Source: Symbiodinium natans
Lineage: Eukaryota; Sar; Dinophyceae; Suessiales; Symbiodiniaceae
Assembly: GCA_905221605.1 (NCBI GenBank)
Contig: CAJNDS010002354.1
Location: forward strand, 363,254-427,253
DNA length: 64,000 bases
Reading direction: 5' to 3'
Shown: piece after piece, positions 1-11,587 of the stretch
Numbering within the stretch: the stretch's first letter is position 1
Layout: each line of letters starts with the position of its first letter
Program-made: the position numbers and the translations under genes
The notes under the pieces: generated by a model
Told to the model about the DNA's origin: nothing
The model's database searches: none
What the model saw: the letters and a program-made list of their open reading frames with translations, nothing else

Positions 1-9
1 ACAAACATG

Positions 10-80
10 ATGATAGCCATAATACTAATAATACTAGTAATAATAATGGTAATTATAATCGTAATAATAATAGTAGCAAG
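10..80. repeat. AT-rich trinucleotide repeat (ATA/TAA-type)
   Basis: Degenerate run of ataata/taataa triplets interrupted by occasional G or C. It translates to low-complexity Ile/Val on one strand and Tyr/Asn on the other, so any reading frame through it is an artefact. It is simple-sequence DNA at the window edge. Confidence 0.8.
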
Positions 81-109
81 ACTCACGAACAAACCGCAAG
101 AGCAGGAGG

Positions 110-1460
110 GCCACTCTGATGAGCCGCTTTCTTGCAACGAAGCTCGTGTTCGTGGAGACGGCGACGCGATGCGAGTTGCGGTCTTTTTGTCTTTCTGCCG
201 TATGCAGCGGAGGGTAGGAGAAGACTTTTCGCCGTATGCAGAGGCGGAGGGTAGGAGAAGAGGAGTGGCAGATGATGCAGATGGGACATGGGTCCGAGGC
301 CCTGGATGCATGCGGCAGATGTGCCGGGCTCGCACATCGTTGTGCGACAGCCAGGAGCCACGTGGGGCTGTTGGTCGAAACATGGTTGACCAGGATTGCC
401 ATTTTTGTTTGCTTTCACTCTGTGCTTCGGTTGTCCGACGTGGTGGGTTCTGTAAGCACAGGGGTTTTTGGCTCCGCAAAGATGCCTCATCGACAGCATG
501 CGCCACAGCCGCACATCCATCCTGTGGCATGAAGGTTTCGGAAGCTGCGAGTGTTTTTTCAAGAATGGAGCACAGCACGATTCAGGGAGTCATGAGTCAA
601 AACACAGGAAACTAACGCAGAAAACCCCCAGCCCCGTATCAACAAGGAAAGAGTCATGTCTACAGCGTTTCCAGCTGTTTCGGCAAGTTCCGTGTCGATT
701 GCAGTCGAGGCGTCTATAGTTGCAGAATACATGTTTTGCGGAACACGCATAATACAGGAACCTTGCTGAATACAGCGGGAGGTTGTGGGGGCCTAAGTCC
801 CCTTGATGGCATGATGTCCTTCATGGCAATGTTTGCGCAGCAGCAAAACACGTGGGCAGCGGGCTTGGCTTGTTTTTGTTTACTTGTTTCTATATTGCTT
901 CCTTTGATTCGTTCTTTCTTGTTCCGCCCTCCCCTCGTATGCCGGACAATCTACAGCTGTACAGTGTTGAGGAGCCCTCACATGCCAAAGGCCAAAACAG
1001 CCAGAGGCGCACAATTTCACAGCACGCACGTATGCCCTTCCACCATCACGTGAGAATAGTGTAGCGTGGCGTATCTTGAGTTGCCGTCTTCCATGCCCCG
1101 CCTTCAGCCTTCTTCCCCGTTACGTGGCACAGGTTCCAGGCCCCAGCGGGGATCGGTGTTGCAGGCTGTTTCCGCGATACTATTTCTACTGTTCCCTGTT
1201 TCGCTTTCCCCGTGCATGACCCCCTTCGATGCCTCGCTGCACATGAACTCCGACTCCCCTCCATCGAACTTTGCCCTGCTAAGCCTGCTGAGCATCTCCG
1301 GTGGCCATGGGGGCTCCGTGGTGGCACGGCTAGCCGCGCCTCGCGCAGAATTCCAAGCGTGAGGCTCTTCTCTGAATGTATGAAGCCTTGCGTCAAAATG
1401 GCACGCAAATGCGAGTCTTCCAACTACGGTGGATCCCCACTGCACGTATCCGAGTTGATA
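110..1460. other. no supported gene
   Basis: About 1.35 kb in which I see no convincing exon. Several overlapping short frames exist on both strands, but none has a recognisable motif, plausible composition or dinoflagellate-style exon junctions. A near-duplicate 20-bp stretch (ccgtatgcagaggcggaggg-like, about 199-250) occurs twice in tandem. Treat as intergenic or intronic. Confidence 0.5.
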
Positions 1461-1464
1461 GCAG

Positions 1465-2160
1465 TTATGCTTTAAGACAGTTCAAAAAAGCACCATGTGG
1501 TGGTTTTGGTTGCCTCCTTCTCGTCCTGCTGTTCATTGTCACAGCCAGGCAGCCAGGTTCCGAGCTCCCCCAGGCCGGCGGGGTTGTCGGTGACGATGGA
1601 GGTGGCGGTGGAGACGGCGGCGGTGATGAGGGTAGTCGTGTCAATGTCGGTGATGGTGGCCGTGGTAGTAATGGTAGCGGTGGTGTTAGTATGCTCTCGG
1701 CTGCCTCCCAGGCTTGCTGTACTCCGTCTTTTCCAGTGTTCGGCTGTTCGCCCCCACGGGGCGATGGTGTTTCACATGCCCCCCGTGACAGGTTGTGCGA
1801 GACGGGGGTTGATGCGAAGGCCTCTGGTGGGGTGGTCGGGGCTGGCGTGGTTTCCGGCATATGTGCCTCCAATGGGGTGTGGTTGGCTTCCGTCGACTCG
1901 ATGTTGCATCTTGCTCGGCCCGCTCGGCTCGCTGGTGTTGTAGACGGTCTTTCCGTTGGTGTTCTCCAAGTGGTGGCTGTCGTTTTCTGTGGTTGCTGGC
2001 GGTCGTCGAGGTGGGTGATGTCCTCGGGGGTGCACTCCACGTTCACCTTCTCTTCCAGAGTGGCTCGTCGTTGGCCCCCCTCCCCCGATGGTTCTCCACA
2101 TGGAGTTTCCTCCTTTGCAGTGTCCCGTTGGCTTTTGTCTACATCCTGGGCATACAACAT
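1465..2160 (-). CDS. uncertain Pro/Thr/Ser-rich open frame
   Basis: An uninterrupted 231-codon frame on the minus strand, hydrophilic, with a C-terminal half dominated by Pro/Ser/Thr (poly-Pro around 1560-1640). I recognise no domain. The plus strand is also open across most of this region, reading Gly/Val/Ser-rich sequence, which is what GC-rich repeat-like DNA gives on both strands. If coding, it would be the only long minus-strand gene in the window and would break the otherwise uniform gene direction. It could be a low-complexity linker of an older retroelement or plain noncoding DNA. Confidence 0.2.
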   Translation of the reverse strand: MLYAQDVDKSQRDTAKEETPCGEPSGEGGQRRATLEEKVNVECTPEDITHLDDRQQPQKTTATTWRTPTERPSTTPASRAGRARCNIESTEANHTPLEAHMPETTPAPTTPPEAFASTPVSHNLSRGACETPSPRGGEQPNTGKDGVQQAWEAAESILTPPLPLLPRPPSPTLTRLPSSPPPSPPPPPSSPTTPPAWGSSEPGCLAVTMNSRTRRRQPKPPHGAFLNCLKA

Positions 2161-2279
2161 ACATTATGGTTCATTTGTCAAGAGAAACGACTTGTGTCAA
2201 CTACTTCCAAGCAATTTACCCATTGAAACAACACCACGAACTAACGAGGCACATGAGATGACTTTAGTTTAGAAAAGCT

Positions 2280-5200
2280 TTGAAATACGTAGCTAACTTA
2301 GGCTGTATCTGCTTACAACCCTGTGCAAACTGGCTACATGTCATGGCTTCTCTGGTTGGGAGGAGATCGCCAGTCTGACAAAATTAACTACCACCACTCC
2401 ATTTCCACCTTGGAAGCAGAAGCCCACGAAGAGACCAGTGAGGGCAGCGAGTTCAGAGGAACCCAGTGAAAAATGGAGACTTTGCGACACCCACGTTGAA
2501 CTTCAAAGAAAGCTTGAAAGTTTTGCCTTTGAGCTTCGAAGTTCATAGTCGAAGTCAAAACACAAGCTGTCTATGCTTTTAAAGGATATATTTATTTCGA
2601 AAGTCGAAATACACAGCTTTTCCGGCTTAGCTGGTCTTCTGGAAAGTGCCCACAGAGCGTAAACGCCTTGAGAAGTGAGAGGCTGGGGCCCAGCTTGGAA
2701 TATGCGTGGCTGTGTCATGTTGCCACACCCGCTAGTCCAGTTCCACAAGTCAATAGTCCACCGAGGGATGAAATACTGAAATACACCAAGACTTTTGCCC
2801 CTAAGCATATAATGAAGCCTTTCCCGCTCCAGCAACCCCTCAGTGACAAGAAGAACTTGTGGACGGTCGTTTCCCCCGAGTTTCCTGAACCTGCAGACTT
2901 GATGAATTTGTTTATGGGATGGTTTAGCGATGTCAACAGTCAGTGGCTGAAAGCTGTGTGATTGCACAGGAGACGGCGAAAGGCTTCAGGCTCCGAGCGA
3001 CATCATGAATGTGGCCGCAGGCGATCTGCATAGTTCAAGGAAAGGGTACGTAGAGCGCATGCTAGTACAGCTTGCCATCCCTACTTCTGCCACGCCAGGT
3101 ATTGCTGCCTTCTATTCCAAGGCATGGAATGCCACTTCATTGACTCACCAACTTGCCACTTTGGTTTGGCTGCCCATATCCCTAAACCACATTCAGCCCT
3201 ATGAAGCCTTATTCAAGCCGTATAAAACCCTATGAACCTTCTAGACCCTATCAACCCCTCAACAAGCAAGCCCCCCACCCCCCCCCCCCCCGAAATTGCC
3301 CCAGCAACCTCCTGGGTGGCAGGCCAAGGGCCGGCGCGTGAAGGTGCACGTAACGAGCTGCGGCCAAGTCAGCAAGGCCAAAGGATCGCCGGCTGGCAAG
3401 GCGCCAGCAAGCATGCATGGAAAAACACAGGGGGGGGGGGGGAAGAAGGCTTCGAAGCCCTGCAGAAGCCCGATATATTATGTATAGATAAATGAATAAT
3501 AAATAAATAAAAGATATATATATATATGTGTGTGTAGCATTTTATCTGAAAAGTTCTTGTAATTAAGGAATGGAGAAACCCTTTGCAAGAACCCCAGACG
3601 GGGTTCTGTTGGTCTCATGGAGCCAACCCCCTTCCGAAACCCAGGTGTTGCTGAAAGGCAAAGTGGACACTTTGCACGTGTGCCTTCCTTGCAGCTCATG
3701 TCTGGCTTGGCGGCTTTTGGGGGACCATGTAGGTAAAACCGGTTCAAAACAGTGGAGAAGGGTGCATCCATTCGTGTAGCAGTATAGTGATTGGTGGGAG
3801 TAGGAGGGGCAATTCCAGCAACGTGTCTACATGCCTAAGAGGTTCGTTCCCTTGTCTCAGGACCCCTTTGGACCCTGCCCGCTTGAAGCCGGAGACGGCG
3901 AAATCCAAGACTGCCAAGACCTCCAAGTCCAAGAAAACTCTCCTGAACCCGGAGAAGGAGGCGGGTTGGAGTGAGGTTTGGGGTCTTATAGGATTGTAGA
4001 GTCGTAGAGGAAGCCTGAATGGTCAGGGGCGTAAGGGCAGGGTACCTGAATGAGGGTCTCTTATGGGGGTAAACAAGCAAGCATCCTCAAAGCCAGATGC
4101 CTCGAGCTGGCTCTGCCGGAATTTGCATTTTGAGGAACATTGTCTCAGGGGCAGACTGGAGCTTGAAGGCTGCAAGTTTCCCTGGCGGGAACTGCGATGA
4201 GAGTCTGGGAGATTGACCCTCGTTCGATGGTCTGTATGTGGGATGGCAGACGCGAAGTGGTCCCCTTTTGTCTTCAGGACACTCTTGAAGCATGGGACTT
4301 AGGAATTCATGTTATTCATGTTCAGCATGCACGACTATAGAGTAGCAAGGAAAACACGTCAGGCTGCACGCTTGGCGAGCCGCCGAGCCTTCTCCGCAGT
4401 TTGCCTTCGCGCGCGCCGCCTTGCTGTGTTGCAGTTGGTAGTGGTAAGTAGAGCACCTTGCACCTATCATATGCAGCTTATCAATATCGAGAAGACCTGA
4501 AATCAGGGAAATTGTAGGAAAGCTATTGCGTTATGCGAAAGTTACCAAGGACCCTACTTGCATGTTGACATGTTGTGCGCTGGAACGTGAGGAGCGTTTC
4601 GGAGGAAATGCGATTTGGAGCGCCGAATCGACATGATGGACGAGAAGAGCCTCGTCCAAAACCACCCCCCCACCCGAATGAAGCGTGTGGCTATACCCCT
4701 TGACCTTTCTAGACATTATTCTGAGTACGGGATTGTCGCAACGTGTGGATTTGTGCATATGATGGCAGTGTTGCAGCTTGCGGGAATTCTTTGCTCAGTT
4801 CGGCAGTGTGTGTATCTTTGCAGGCCATTCCCCCCGCACCCATTGCATGGAACCGTATACAACAGGCCCTACCCGCGTAGCACCGCACGGCCGACCATCC
4901 GGATGCCCTTCAAGAGAAGGAAGACACAGTGTCGAACCCTGAATTGTTCCCATGTAGAGACCGAAGGATTCGCGGTGTAGATGACGAGATGGCCCTCGCG
5001 GGCAGCGATGCCGACTTGGCGCTCGAGCTCCTGGAGAAGCGGCAGGACTGTGTTGACCCCGTCCCATCGAATTGTGGATGATCGGGCAGCCAAAGGCTGC
5101 GGCAATGCAAAATGGAAGGCCTCAAGCCTTCTTTGAGGGCAGACAGTCTACAGAATCACCGGCATTGGGGCTCCTAAGGAAAGGGGGCCCTTCTTCCGAA

Positions 5201-6400
5201 CCATCGGGGGAAACTCTTATCGTTCTCTTCGAGCCTTTGCTGCAAGGCCCTGGAAGCTGAGCAGAGCGCTCTGTTCCAGAAGTGGGAGGACAGCAGAGAA
5301 GATTCAGTAATGTTAACGCTGCGCGACCTGGCCGGGACCTGCGCAGAGGTGCTTGTTCTGCTTGCTTAGAGCGAAATAAGGAGAGGGGGGCATCGGGGGG
5401 GTGGGCGGGCGGAGGTGGGGTGCCTGCGTTGTTCTCCCCATACAACTACGGCGCAAGGCCTCGGCGGATTACAACGATGTCTCCATCATCCGGTAGTTCT
5501 TTATCATTTTGTTGTACGAGGGAGCCTTGATGCGAGTCCGTTCAGTGCCGGGCCAGGAGCTCGAAGAAGCCGACAAAGATGCGAGAAACAAAATTCAGAC
5601 CTGTTCCTTTTTGGCAGACCATCACGGCAGCTTAGGGCAGCGTATCGCATTCGGATACCCTCCGCCGCTGGTGTTAATTACGCCATGCATTGAGTATAGG
5701 GCCAGTAGGGATAGTAGCGGTATAGGGGAATTTGCTGGGATGTTTGCACACGATTGCAAAACAGCTGTGCCTTGCAATGCGCTTCGACAAGCCGCTTGCC
5801 AGGTCATGGCCAGCATGATGGAGCTCTACCGCAATGAGCTCCTTGGTTGGGAATGGAAGCCCCGGTGCCCGAAGTTCCTGGAGGTTCCGTTTTTTCCCGC
5901 TTCCAAAGCTCCAAGCGCAGCAACTCAGTAGCTGCCAGCACCTACCTCAACTGCAATCCCCCTTTTGGACAATGACCGGGCAGATGGGCAACATGGGGTA
6001 CACCATGGTACACCAGTAAACCAGTAGCAAGAAGCCACGCAAGGCTGGTCGATTTGCTGGTCCCCAAGAGTGGCGGCGCCTCCCCGCACCTTGGCGCTTC
6101 ACTTTGGCTTCATGAAGGGCGTATAGAGGTTTAGGGTTGCTGTGTTTGGGGTTTTAACTGTGGGATTGCATGAGATTGTGGGGTTTTCCAATACCCTTGA
6201 AGCTGCCCGACTATTTCGCAGCGAGCTGAACACCCGCTCTACGCACCTGAGGAAGCGGAAAAGCCAAAACCCTGGTGCGCGGGCCCTGGCCGAGTCATGG
6301 AAGTTATCCTACAGGGTCCCATACAGTCCCCCTTAACGGGGTAGTTACAGGGCCTAGAATTCCTGAACAAATAGGAACACTAATACTACGATAAGTTGTT
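2280..6400. other. intergenic/intronic stretch with a few doubtful exons
   Basis: No gene can be assembled here. Doubtful coding pieces: a 97-codon plus-strand frame ending at 2961; a Lys/Thr-rich plus-strand segment at about 3866-3960; minus-strand frames at about 4545-4700 and 4945-5072, the second reading WDGVNTVLPLLQELERQ; and an open plus-strand frame at 5509-5931. Low-complexity DNA includes C and G runs at 3277-3290 and 3430-3442 and TA/TG repeats near 3480-3535. Intron-type motifs (gtttagggtt) appear around 6120-6150. Confidence 0.4.
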
Positions 6401-6422
6401 GGCCCCGATCTTTGCCGCTGAG

Positions 6423-6688
6423 TCTGCGGCCTTGGAGCAGAAGCTGAACGTGCGCGTGGACAAGGCCAAGACGACTGTGATTCCTCCCTCGCCTTGTTTG
6501 GATTTCGGTTATTGAGCTGCTTCAATAACCCTGCAAGTACAATCCTGTAGGTCTATAAGTCCTATAATCTGCAACCCACTCATGGCATTCTCTCTCCCTT
6601 CCTCGCCAGTCCGGCGCGGTTCAGATCGAGCATCTGCGGGAGGAGGAGTGCAAGACCGCCGAGGCTCTCATGAGGTTGAGCCGCATCA
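6423..6688 (+). CDS. two coiled-coil exons, possibly the stalk of the kinesin gene
   Basis: Two short exon-like segments separated by about 130 bp. The first (about 6423-6477), after a ctgag acceptor, reads SAALEQKLNVRVDKAKTTV. The second (about 6609-6688), after a gccag acceptor, contains EHLREEECKTAEALMRLSRI. Both are charged and heptad-friendly and suit a coiled coil. They lie 1.3 kb upstream of kinesin motor exons on the same strand. In kinesin-14 proteins a coiled-coil stalk precedes a C-terminal motor, so they may belong to that gene. I could not find the exons that should lie between, including the kinesin P-loop, so this link is an inference. Confidence 0.4.
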
Positions 6689-6699
6689 GGACCCGGAAA

Positions 6700-8026
6700 C
6701 CGCAAAGTCCTTTACAGCCTCGTATTCAAGCGCTATAGAAAGGCCTGTTGAGCATGGACTCTGTAGAAGGGATGACACTCAAATCGAGAAGTGTACCGAG
6801 TTCATGTTTGGACGCACATTCCCAGGACTTATCAGGACCTCATACCTCCCATCACCCAGAAACCCTATAGACCTCCTAAGCTCTGAGTATCCGAGCACCG
6901 AAGTAGAAGGGTCCTGGTGGGGTCGCCGATCCTAGCTCCTGTGACAGGCCCTGTCTGACCTCTTGGAGCCGGCTGCTTATGGGGAACTGATCATGTTTGG
7001 GGTGGGAAACTGAGTAAGTTGAACCAAAGATGTAGCCTTGCACGCCAAGGAGGGGAAACCAGATGAGGACCGTGTGCCATGCGCCCAGCACTTGCTCATG
7101 TTGTGTTCCCCAACTGAGACTAAGACTCTGAGAGAATCGTCAAGATTTTGAAGTAGGCTTTAGGCTTGTAAATGCTCAATACTTGTAGCTAGGGGTTCTG
7201 CATTCTCGCTCGCGCCGCGCTGCCACCATGGAGACCCAAACGAGTCAAAGTATGAACAGACCCCCCCCGGCCCACCATGTAGCACTGTAGCACAACAGCC
7301 CGAATTGGAAACTCCTTCACTGGCTCTATGCTTAAAGCTCCGAGTCTTCACTAACAGGTGCGACAAAGATGAACAGCGAGAGCCCTGAGCTAAGCCCGCC
7401 ACTGCATTCGCAGATGAAGCAGGTCTGTGGCAAGAATTTCGTACTGTAAGCTTTCCGTAGACCCTGGCAAATAGGAACATACAGTAACGGTTTATCAGAA
7501 ACGCTCAGTCAGATGTGCATTCGATCACCAAAGACTCCCAAAGAACGTCTTGTCGCAGTGCAACCGGTTTATTCACGCACATCTAGAGAATGAAACCCTT
7601 GAGCTCCCAGCCCAAGATGATCTTGGAAGAACAGTTCTCGCTCGCTCTCTGGCACCACACCCCCCCCCCCCCCCCCCACAGATTCAGACGCAGCAGGTTC
7701 GCGCTCGCACCTCATCCTCATCATCCGAGTAGTTGGTGCGGCGGCCTGGACAAGCACAAACTCGCCCGGATGGCACATACTTGGAGCATTTCCACAGGAA
7801 ACATCTGAGGTGTTAACAAGCAGACCGAGCAGAAGCTGAGTGGAAAGCCTCACTGACTCTGATTTGGGTTCAAGAGAGGCACAATGTACAACGTACGCTG
7901 TAACGTCTGCCTAGTTGTTCAACGACTCAGAGTTGCAAGGTGCGCACGTTCCTTTCAGTGGTTCTTGCCGTAGATTGGCAAAACGCCCGCCTGGCGTTCT
8001 CATGACACGTCGATGCTGGTCGCCAG
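6700..8026. other. noncoding, includes an 18-base C run
   Basis: No exon could be supported. A homopolymer C run lies at 7660-7677. If the kinesin gene is complete, exons for its P-loop and switch I should be here, but I could not see GxTGxGKT or SSRSH in any frame. Short TTTAGGG-like scraps occur. Confidence 0.4.
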
Positions 8027-8960
8027 GCTTCTTCTTTGCGATCTGGCCGGGTCGGAGAGACTGAAGAAGTCCGACGTTGGCGCCCCATGAATCAGTGAAT
8101 AGTCGGTGCATAGCATAGCGTAGTTTGGCAACTCATTCGGCACTCCATGCAGCTGCAGATGTACCCAGGTCTCTGGCGACGCGCAGAAGGAAGCCATCGA
8201 GATCAACAAGCCCATTTCCTCGAATGAAGGCACATTCATGTTGCAGACTCGGCAGCACCGAGCCGTTCAGGTCGTTGACAGCTTTGGGGGATGCGACTTA
8301 TTTGCATCAGCAGCCGAACCAACTCACGAGAATCACGAGAAGCTTCGGCTTTGTGACGTGCTCCTCAGGTCATGGAGTCCTTGGTGAAAGGCCTTTAAAC
8401 TTTGCACACGTCACAGACTGCCGTGTGAGTGTCCTCTCCCAGTGTCTAGAAGAGGTGCTCCGCATGTGCCGTACAAAAACCACAAGCTCACCCAGGTGAT
8501 GTTAGGCTCTCAGCTTGCGACCAAGTATACTGTCGACAATGTGAGAGAGAATCACTGCAGGTCAGATGCCCTTGGTGGTACGTCCGTAGCCGAGCCACTC
8601 GTGTTGAGTCTCCCTGGTGGTTAACATTGCACTTTACACCCGAGTCGAGGTCGAAGACACTGATGTTCGTGAACTGTTCACCGGCAAGCTCCAACTATGA
8701 GGACACGCCGCATGCGTAGGGTTTGGGGGGGTGGGAGGTGGAGTGGATGTTCTCCGTACAGTTTCAGGAGACCGTCATGACCTTGAAGTTTGCCACTCGA
8801 GCGCGGTCCTTATTCGCTGTTCTTCAAAACACGTGAGCCTTCGCGAAGTGCATGGCAGCAGAGCCCGGGCGAAGGCAAAGACGATAACGAACGACGTGAA
8901 GCGGAAGATGGTCGCGAAAGCGTGCAAGTCCCAGCAGAAAGCCAAAACATGCAAAGTGTT
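8027..8960 (+). CDS. kinesin motor domain, C-terminal half, nine micro-exons
   Basis: A microtubule motor ATPase fragment. Nine exons join in frame: 8027-8075 (LLLCDLAGSERLKKSD, switch II), 8169-8209 (GDAQKEAIEIN), 8271-8292 (SLTALGD), 8369-8390, 8443-8500 (HVPYKNHKLTQV), 8561-8581 (SDALGGT), 8650-8701 (SKTLMFVNCSPASSNYE), 8768-8800 (ETVMTLKFATR) and 8875 to about 8928-8960 (AKTITNDVKRK). These are the standard kinesin motifs in the correct order. Introns are 52-93 bp and start with GT, GC or GA; all end in AG. Phases match at every junction and no stop interrupts the spliced reading, so this looks like a functional gene, not a pseudogene. The N-terminal half with the P-loop is not visible. 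If the upstream coiled-coil exons belong, it would be a kinesin-14-type minus-end motor; the subfamily is not certain. The 3' end is not defined. Confidence 0.85.
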
Positions 8961-8979
8961 TTTAGGAGCTCCTTGCTGC

Positions 8980-10069
8980 ATGTTGCTGCATGTTGTGCCA
9001 TTCTGTCAGCTTCAGACTCGGACCAAGGAAACCTATGCCCAAGGCATAGATTGGAATGAGACCCGGTGCCCAAGGCACATGGTGTACGTTATCCGATGTT
9101 TATCCCTTTCTGGAGAGAGAGACGGCTCTGTGCGCACATCTCTTTTCGGAGCCAGCAGAATGAAAAACGCACAGCTCTATCGTAGATGGTTCTCCTCGCT
9201 CTATATCTGGTCAGTAGTATGTATGCAGATCCGAAAGAGTTGTGGCCAGCAGCCCGACAATCTCGCCCGCTCCGCGCAGAAGAAGGACAAAAGTGTCTGT
9301 CCAATGCACAGATCTTGGGCGGATGCATCGCTCCCGATGTTCTGTGTAGCATCAGCTGCTCGCACGCAGTGCCGGGGTATCTCGGCTCTGGCTTGCAGGC
9401 TTGGCGGGGGGAGGGGAGCCGGAATGGGGCCTTGAAACCCGAAACACCGGCATGGTCGAGGCATGAGCCTTGCTGCCAGAAGCAACTCTTACCGATGAGC
9501 AACGGCCTTCGGATGCAAACGGACGCGGCGTCAAATACTACTCCTACTATAGTTCTACCAATCTACCACACCACAAAGACCACCACCACAACGACGACGA
9601 CTACTAGCACTACTACGACGACGACGTTAATTACTACAACAAACATGGCGTGTGAAGGCCCCGGCGAAAGGAAAGCCATATTCCACGAAGAAACCAAGTC
9701 CAGATGAACGAATATTGATCATGTGCAGCTGCTGTGCATTGAAGATTGAAGAATTGTATCACGACAGACATGGAGATGAGACAGCGCCCTGCAAAAGAGC
9801 ATAAGCAGATGTGAGAGTGTTAAGGTACGTACTACTGGTACGAAACGGTCCGCTACTTCTGGGTCACACCAGCTTGTTGCGTTCGACCTGATGTACTTTA
9901 GCGTTCCCATGGATGAGCACAGGTTCAGCCGTTCCGGGACCTGGCATGGGTTCAGCAGGGCTGGTAAATTCAGGGACGACTCCCCAATGCCCAACAACAC
10001 CTGTACTTGGGCATGCTCTGGTTCAAGCCTGCATGTCTTGCAAGCTCCCGCTTTCTGAAGTTCGCATTC
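8980..10069. other. intergenic region before the glycosyltransferase
   Basis: No supported exon. One plus-strand frame stays open to 9435 but reads without recognisable motifs after the kinesin tail. Imperfect CAC/ACG/CTA trinucleotide repeats lie at about 9570-9645. I see no convincing promoter motif; dinoflagellate promoters generally lack a TATA box. Confidence 0.5.
9570..9645. repeat. trinucleotide microsatellite (ACC/ACG/ACT mix)
   Basis: Successive triplets of the type acc, aca, acg, act over about 75 bp, coding only Thr or Asp/Arg-rich low complexity. Simple-sequence repeat upstream of the glycosyltransferase gene. Confidence 0.75.
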
Positions 10070-11587
10070 ATGGCGCCTGTTTCTGAGCTGAATCGGACCG
10101 ACAACGTGGAGGGGCCCGTGGTCGCCATCTTCAACGTACCGCTGATCGGCCACGTGAACCCCACTTTCGCCTTGGTGCAGGAACTCCGAAAGCGCAGCTG
10201 CAAGGTGCACTACTTTTTGCCTCCCGTGGCCTCAATCCGCGACGCTGCCATCGAGTCTGGGGCGGTTGTGGAAGGCTACCTCCCAGAAGATCCGACTGAC
10301 TTCGAGATGGACAAGTGCTGTGTCGACGAGCCACCGTGCCCGACACAGATACCAGTGGAGGACCGTGCCCTTTATCCTGTCTGGCCCCTCACCACCATCC
10401 TCAAGTGTGGGGAGTATGTCCTCGAGCGGTGTCGACAGATTGGCGTCAGCGTCGTCCTCTACGATGCCTGGGTGCCCTTGGGCATCGTCGTGGCCAGGAG
10501 GCTTGGGATCCCATACGCCTCCTTGGTCACGTATCCGGGCATGGGGAGCCTGCGAGACATGCTTTCCTTGATGGAGGCGGAAGGCCGACTGGAAGTGTTC
10601 GCAGATATCCGCAAGCCGTATGGCAAAGCCATCAAGGACAAGTTTGGCATCGACTTGTCTTGCCACCTCCTGACCCGGCGGCAGTACTACTCTGAGACAA
10701 ACTTCGTTACCACCTGTGAGGATCTTGTCGCCGAGTTGCCAAAGCCAGGAGAGCAGAAGTGGGCCGACGAACTGCGCGCCCATTTTAGCTTCACCGCAGT
10801 CGGCTGCCTGGTCAGCGCCTCTGCACCACATGTGAGCACGGTGAGCGCGACTCCAACACACAGTGTTTCCGCCTCCGCCAAGAGCTTCGGCAACGCGTTG
10901 CCCACTGCAGAGCTCATGGATCACTTGGCCAGGGGTCGCAAGATCATTTATGCCGCCCTCGGTACTATGGCACTGTTGGACAGGTGGAATATCGACCTTG
11001 GCCGACTAAGTGGCAACAACTTGCCCCTTGGGACCACCGGCAAAGCTTTCTGCCAACACGTGTGGAAGGCTCTCTTCGCGGCGTTGGAGGAACTTGGTGA
11101 GGAGTACTTCTGCGTGCTGCCGGCGGGCAAGCAGCCAGATGCGCTGGACTTCCTCGGCAGCAGCGAAGAAGAGATCTCCGAGCACTTGCCTTGCAACGTA
11201 TTTGTCTGCGAGTCTGTGCCACAGGTGGAGATGCTAAACCGCTACACCTCCGTCTTTGTGTCGCATGTCGGGTTCAATAGCCTTCAGGAGAGCCTCATGG
11301 CGGGTGTGCCCCTCGTGGCCATCCCGCAAGCTGTTGACCAGCCTGGGAACGCCCGCAAGGTGCAAGACCGCGGCTGGGGCCAAGCCTTCTTCAAGCCCAT
11401 GGAGACATGCACCGCAGCCCAGTTGGCGGATGTCCTGCGCCAGGTGAGTGGTGGGGCCAGCTACCGTCGGGCGGTGCAGCGTGCCAGAGCCGAGCTCGCA
11501 GGAGGCGCGCCGCGCCTGGCCGAGCACCTGGTGGTGATGGCAAAGGATCAGAAGGGTCAGAATGGCGCTGTGCTGGGCGGCTGTTGA
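10070..11587 (+). CDS. UDP-glycosyltransferase (GT1 family, MGT/UGT-like), intronless
   Basis: Single uninterrupted frame of 505 codons from the preferred ATG at 10070 (MAPVSELN); an in-frame ATG at 10013 would add 19 residues. Likely transfers a sugar from a UDP-sugar to a small acceptor, in the cytosol or at a membrane. The N-terminal Rossmann half contains IGHVNPTFAL with the family's catalytic-type His (H28) and an Asp near residue 131 (LYDAWVPLG). The C-terminal half carries the donor-binding signature near residues 383-427: PQVEML, FVSHVGFNSLQESLMAGVP and DQPGNA. Length is typical of bacterial/macrolide-type enzymes. No signal peptide or membrane span is obvious. Being intronless among micro-exon genes suggests a processed (mRNA-derived) or relatively recently acquired gene. 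The last codons and roughly 1.2 kb beyond the stop are duplicated at 21.2-22.85 kb. Substrate cannot be told. Confidence 0.9.
   Translation: MAPVSELNRTDNVEGPVVAIFNVPLIGHVNPTFALVQELRKRSCKVHYFLPPVASIRDAAIESGAVVEGYLPEDPTDFEMDKCCVDEPPCPTQIPVEDRALYPVWPLTTILKCGEYVLERCRQIGVSVVLYDAWVPLGIVVARRLGIPYASLVTYPGMGSLRDMLSLMEAEGRLEVFADIRKPYGKAIKDKFGIDLSCHLLTRRQYYSETNFVTTCEDLVAELPKPGEQKWADELRAHFSFTAVGCLVSASAPHVSTVSATPTHSVSASAKSFGNALPTAELMDHLARGRKIIYAALGTMALLDRWNIDLGRLSGNNLPLGTTGKAFCQHVWKALFAALEELGEEYFCVLPAGKQPDALDFLGSSEEEISEHLPCNVFVCESVPQVEMLNRYTSVFVSHVGFNSLQESLMAGVPLVAIPQAVDQPGNARKVQDRGWGQAFFKPMETCTAAQLADVLRQVSGGASYRRAVQRARAELAGGAPRLAEHLVVMAKDQKGQNGAVLGGC

Noticed and set aside
1376-2272. 298-codon plus-strand frame
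   Set aside because: Gly/Val/Ser-rich low complexity with an equally open minus strand; no motif, no splice context.
2503-2967. 154-codon minus-strand frame and overlapping 97-codon plus-strand frame
   Set aside because: Mutually overlapping, no recognisable domain, ordinary composition for noncoding DNA.
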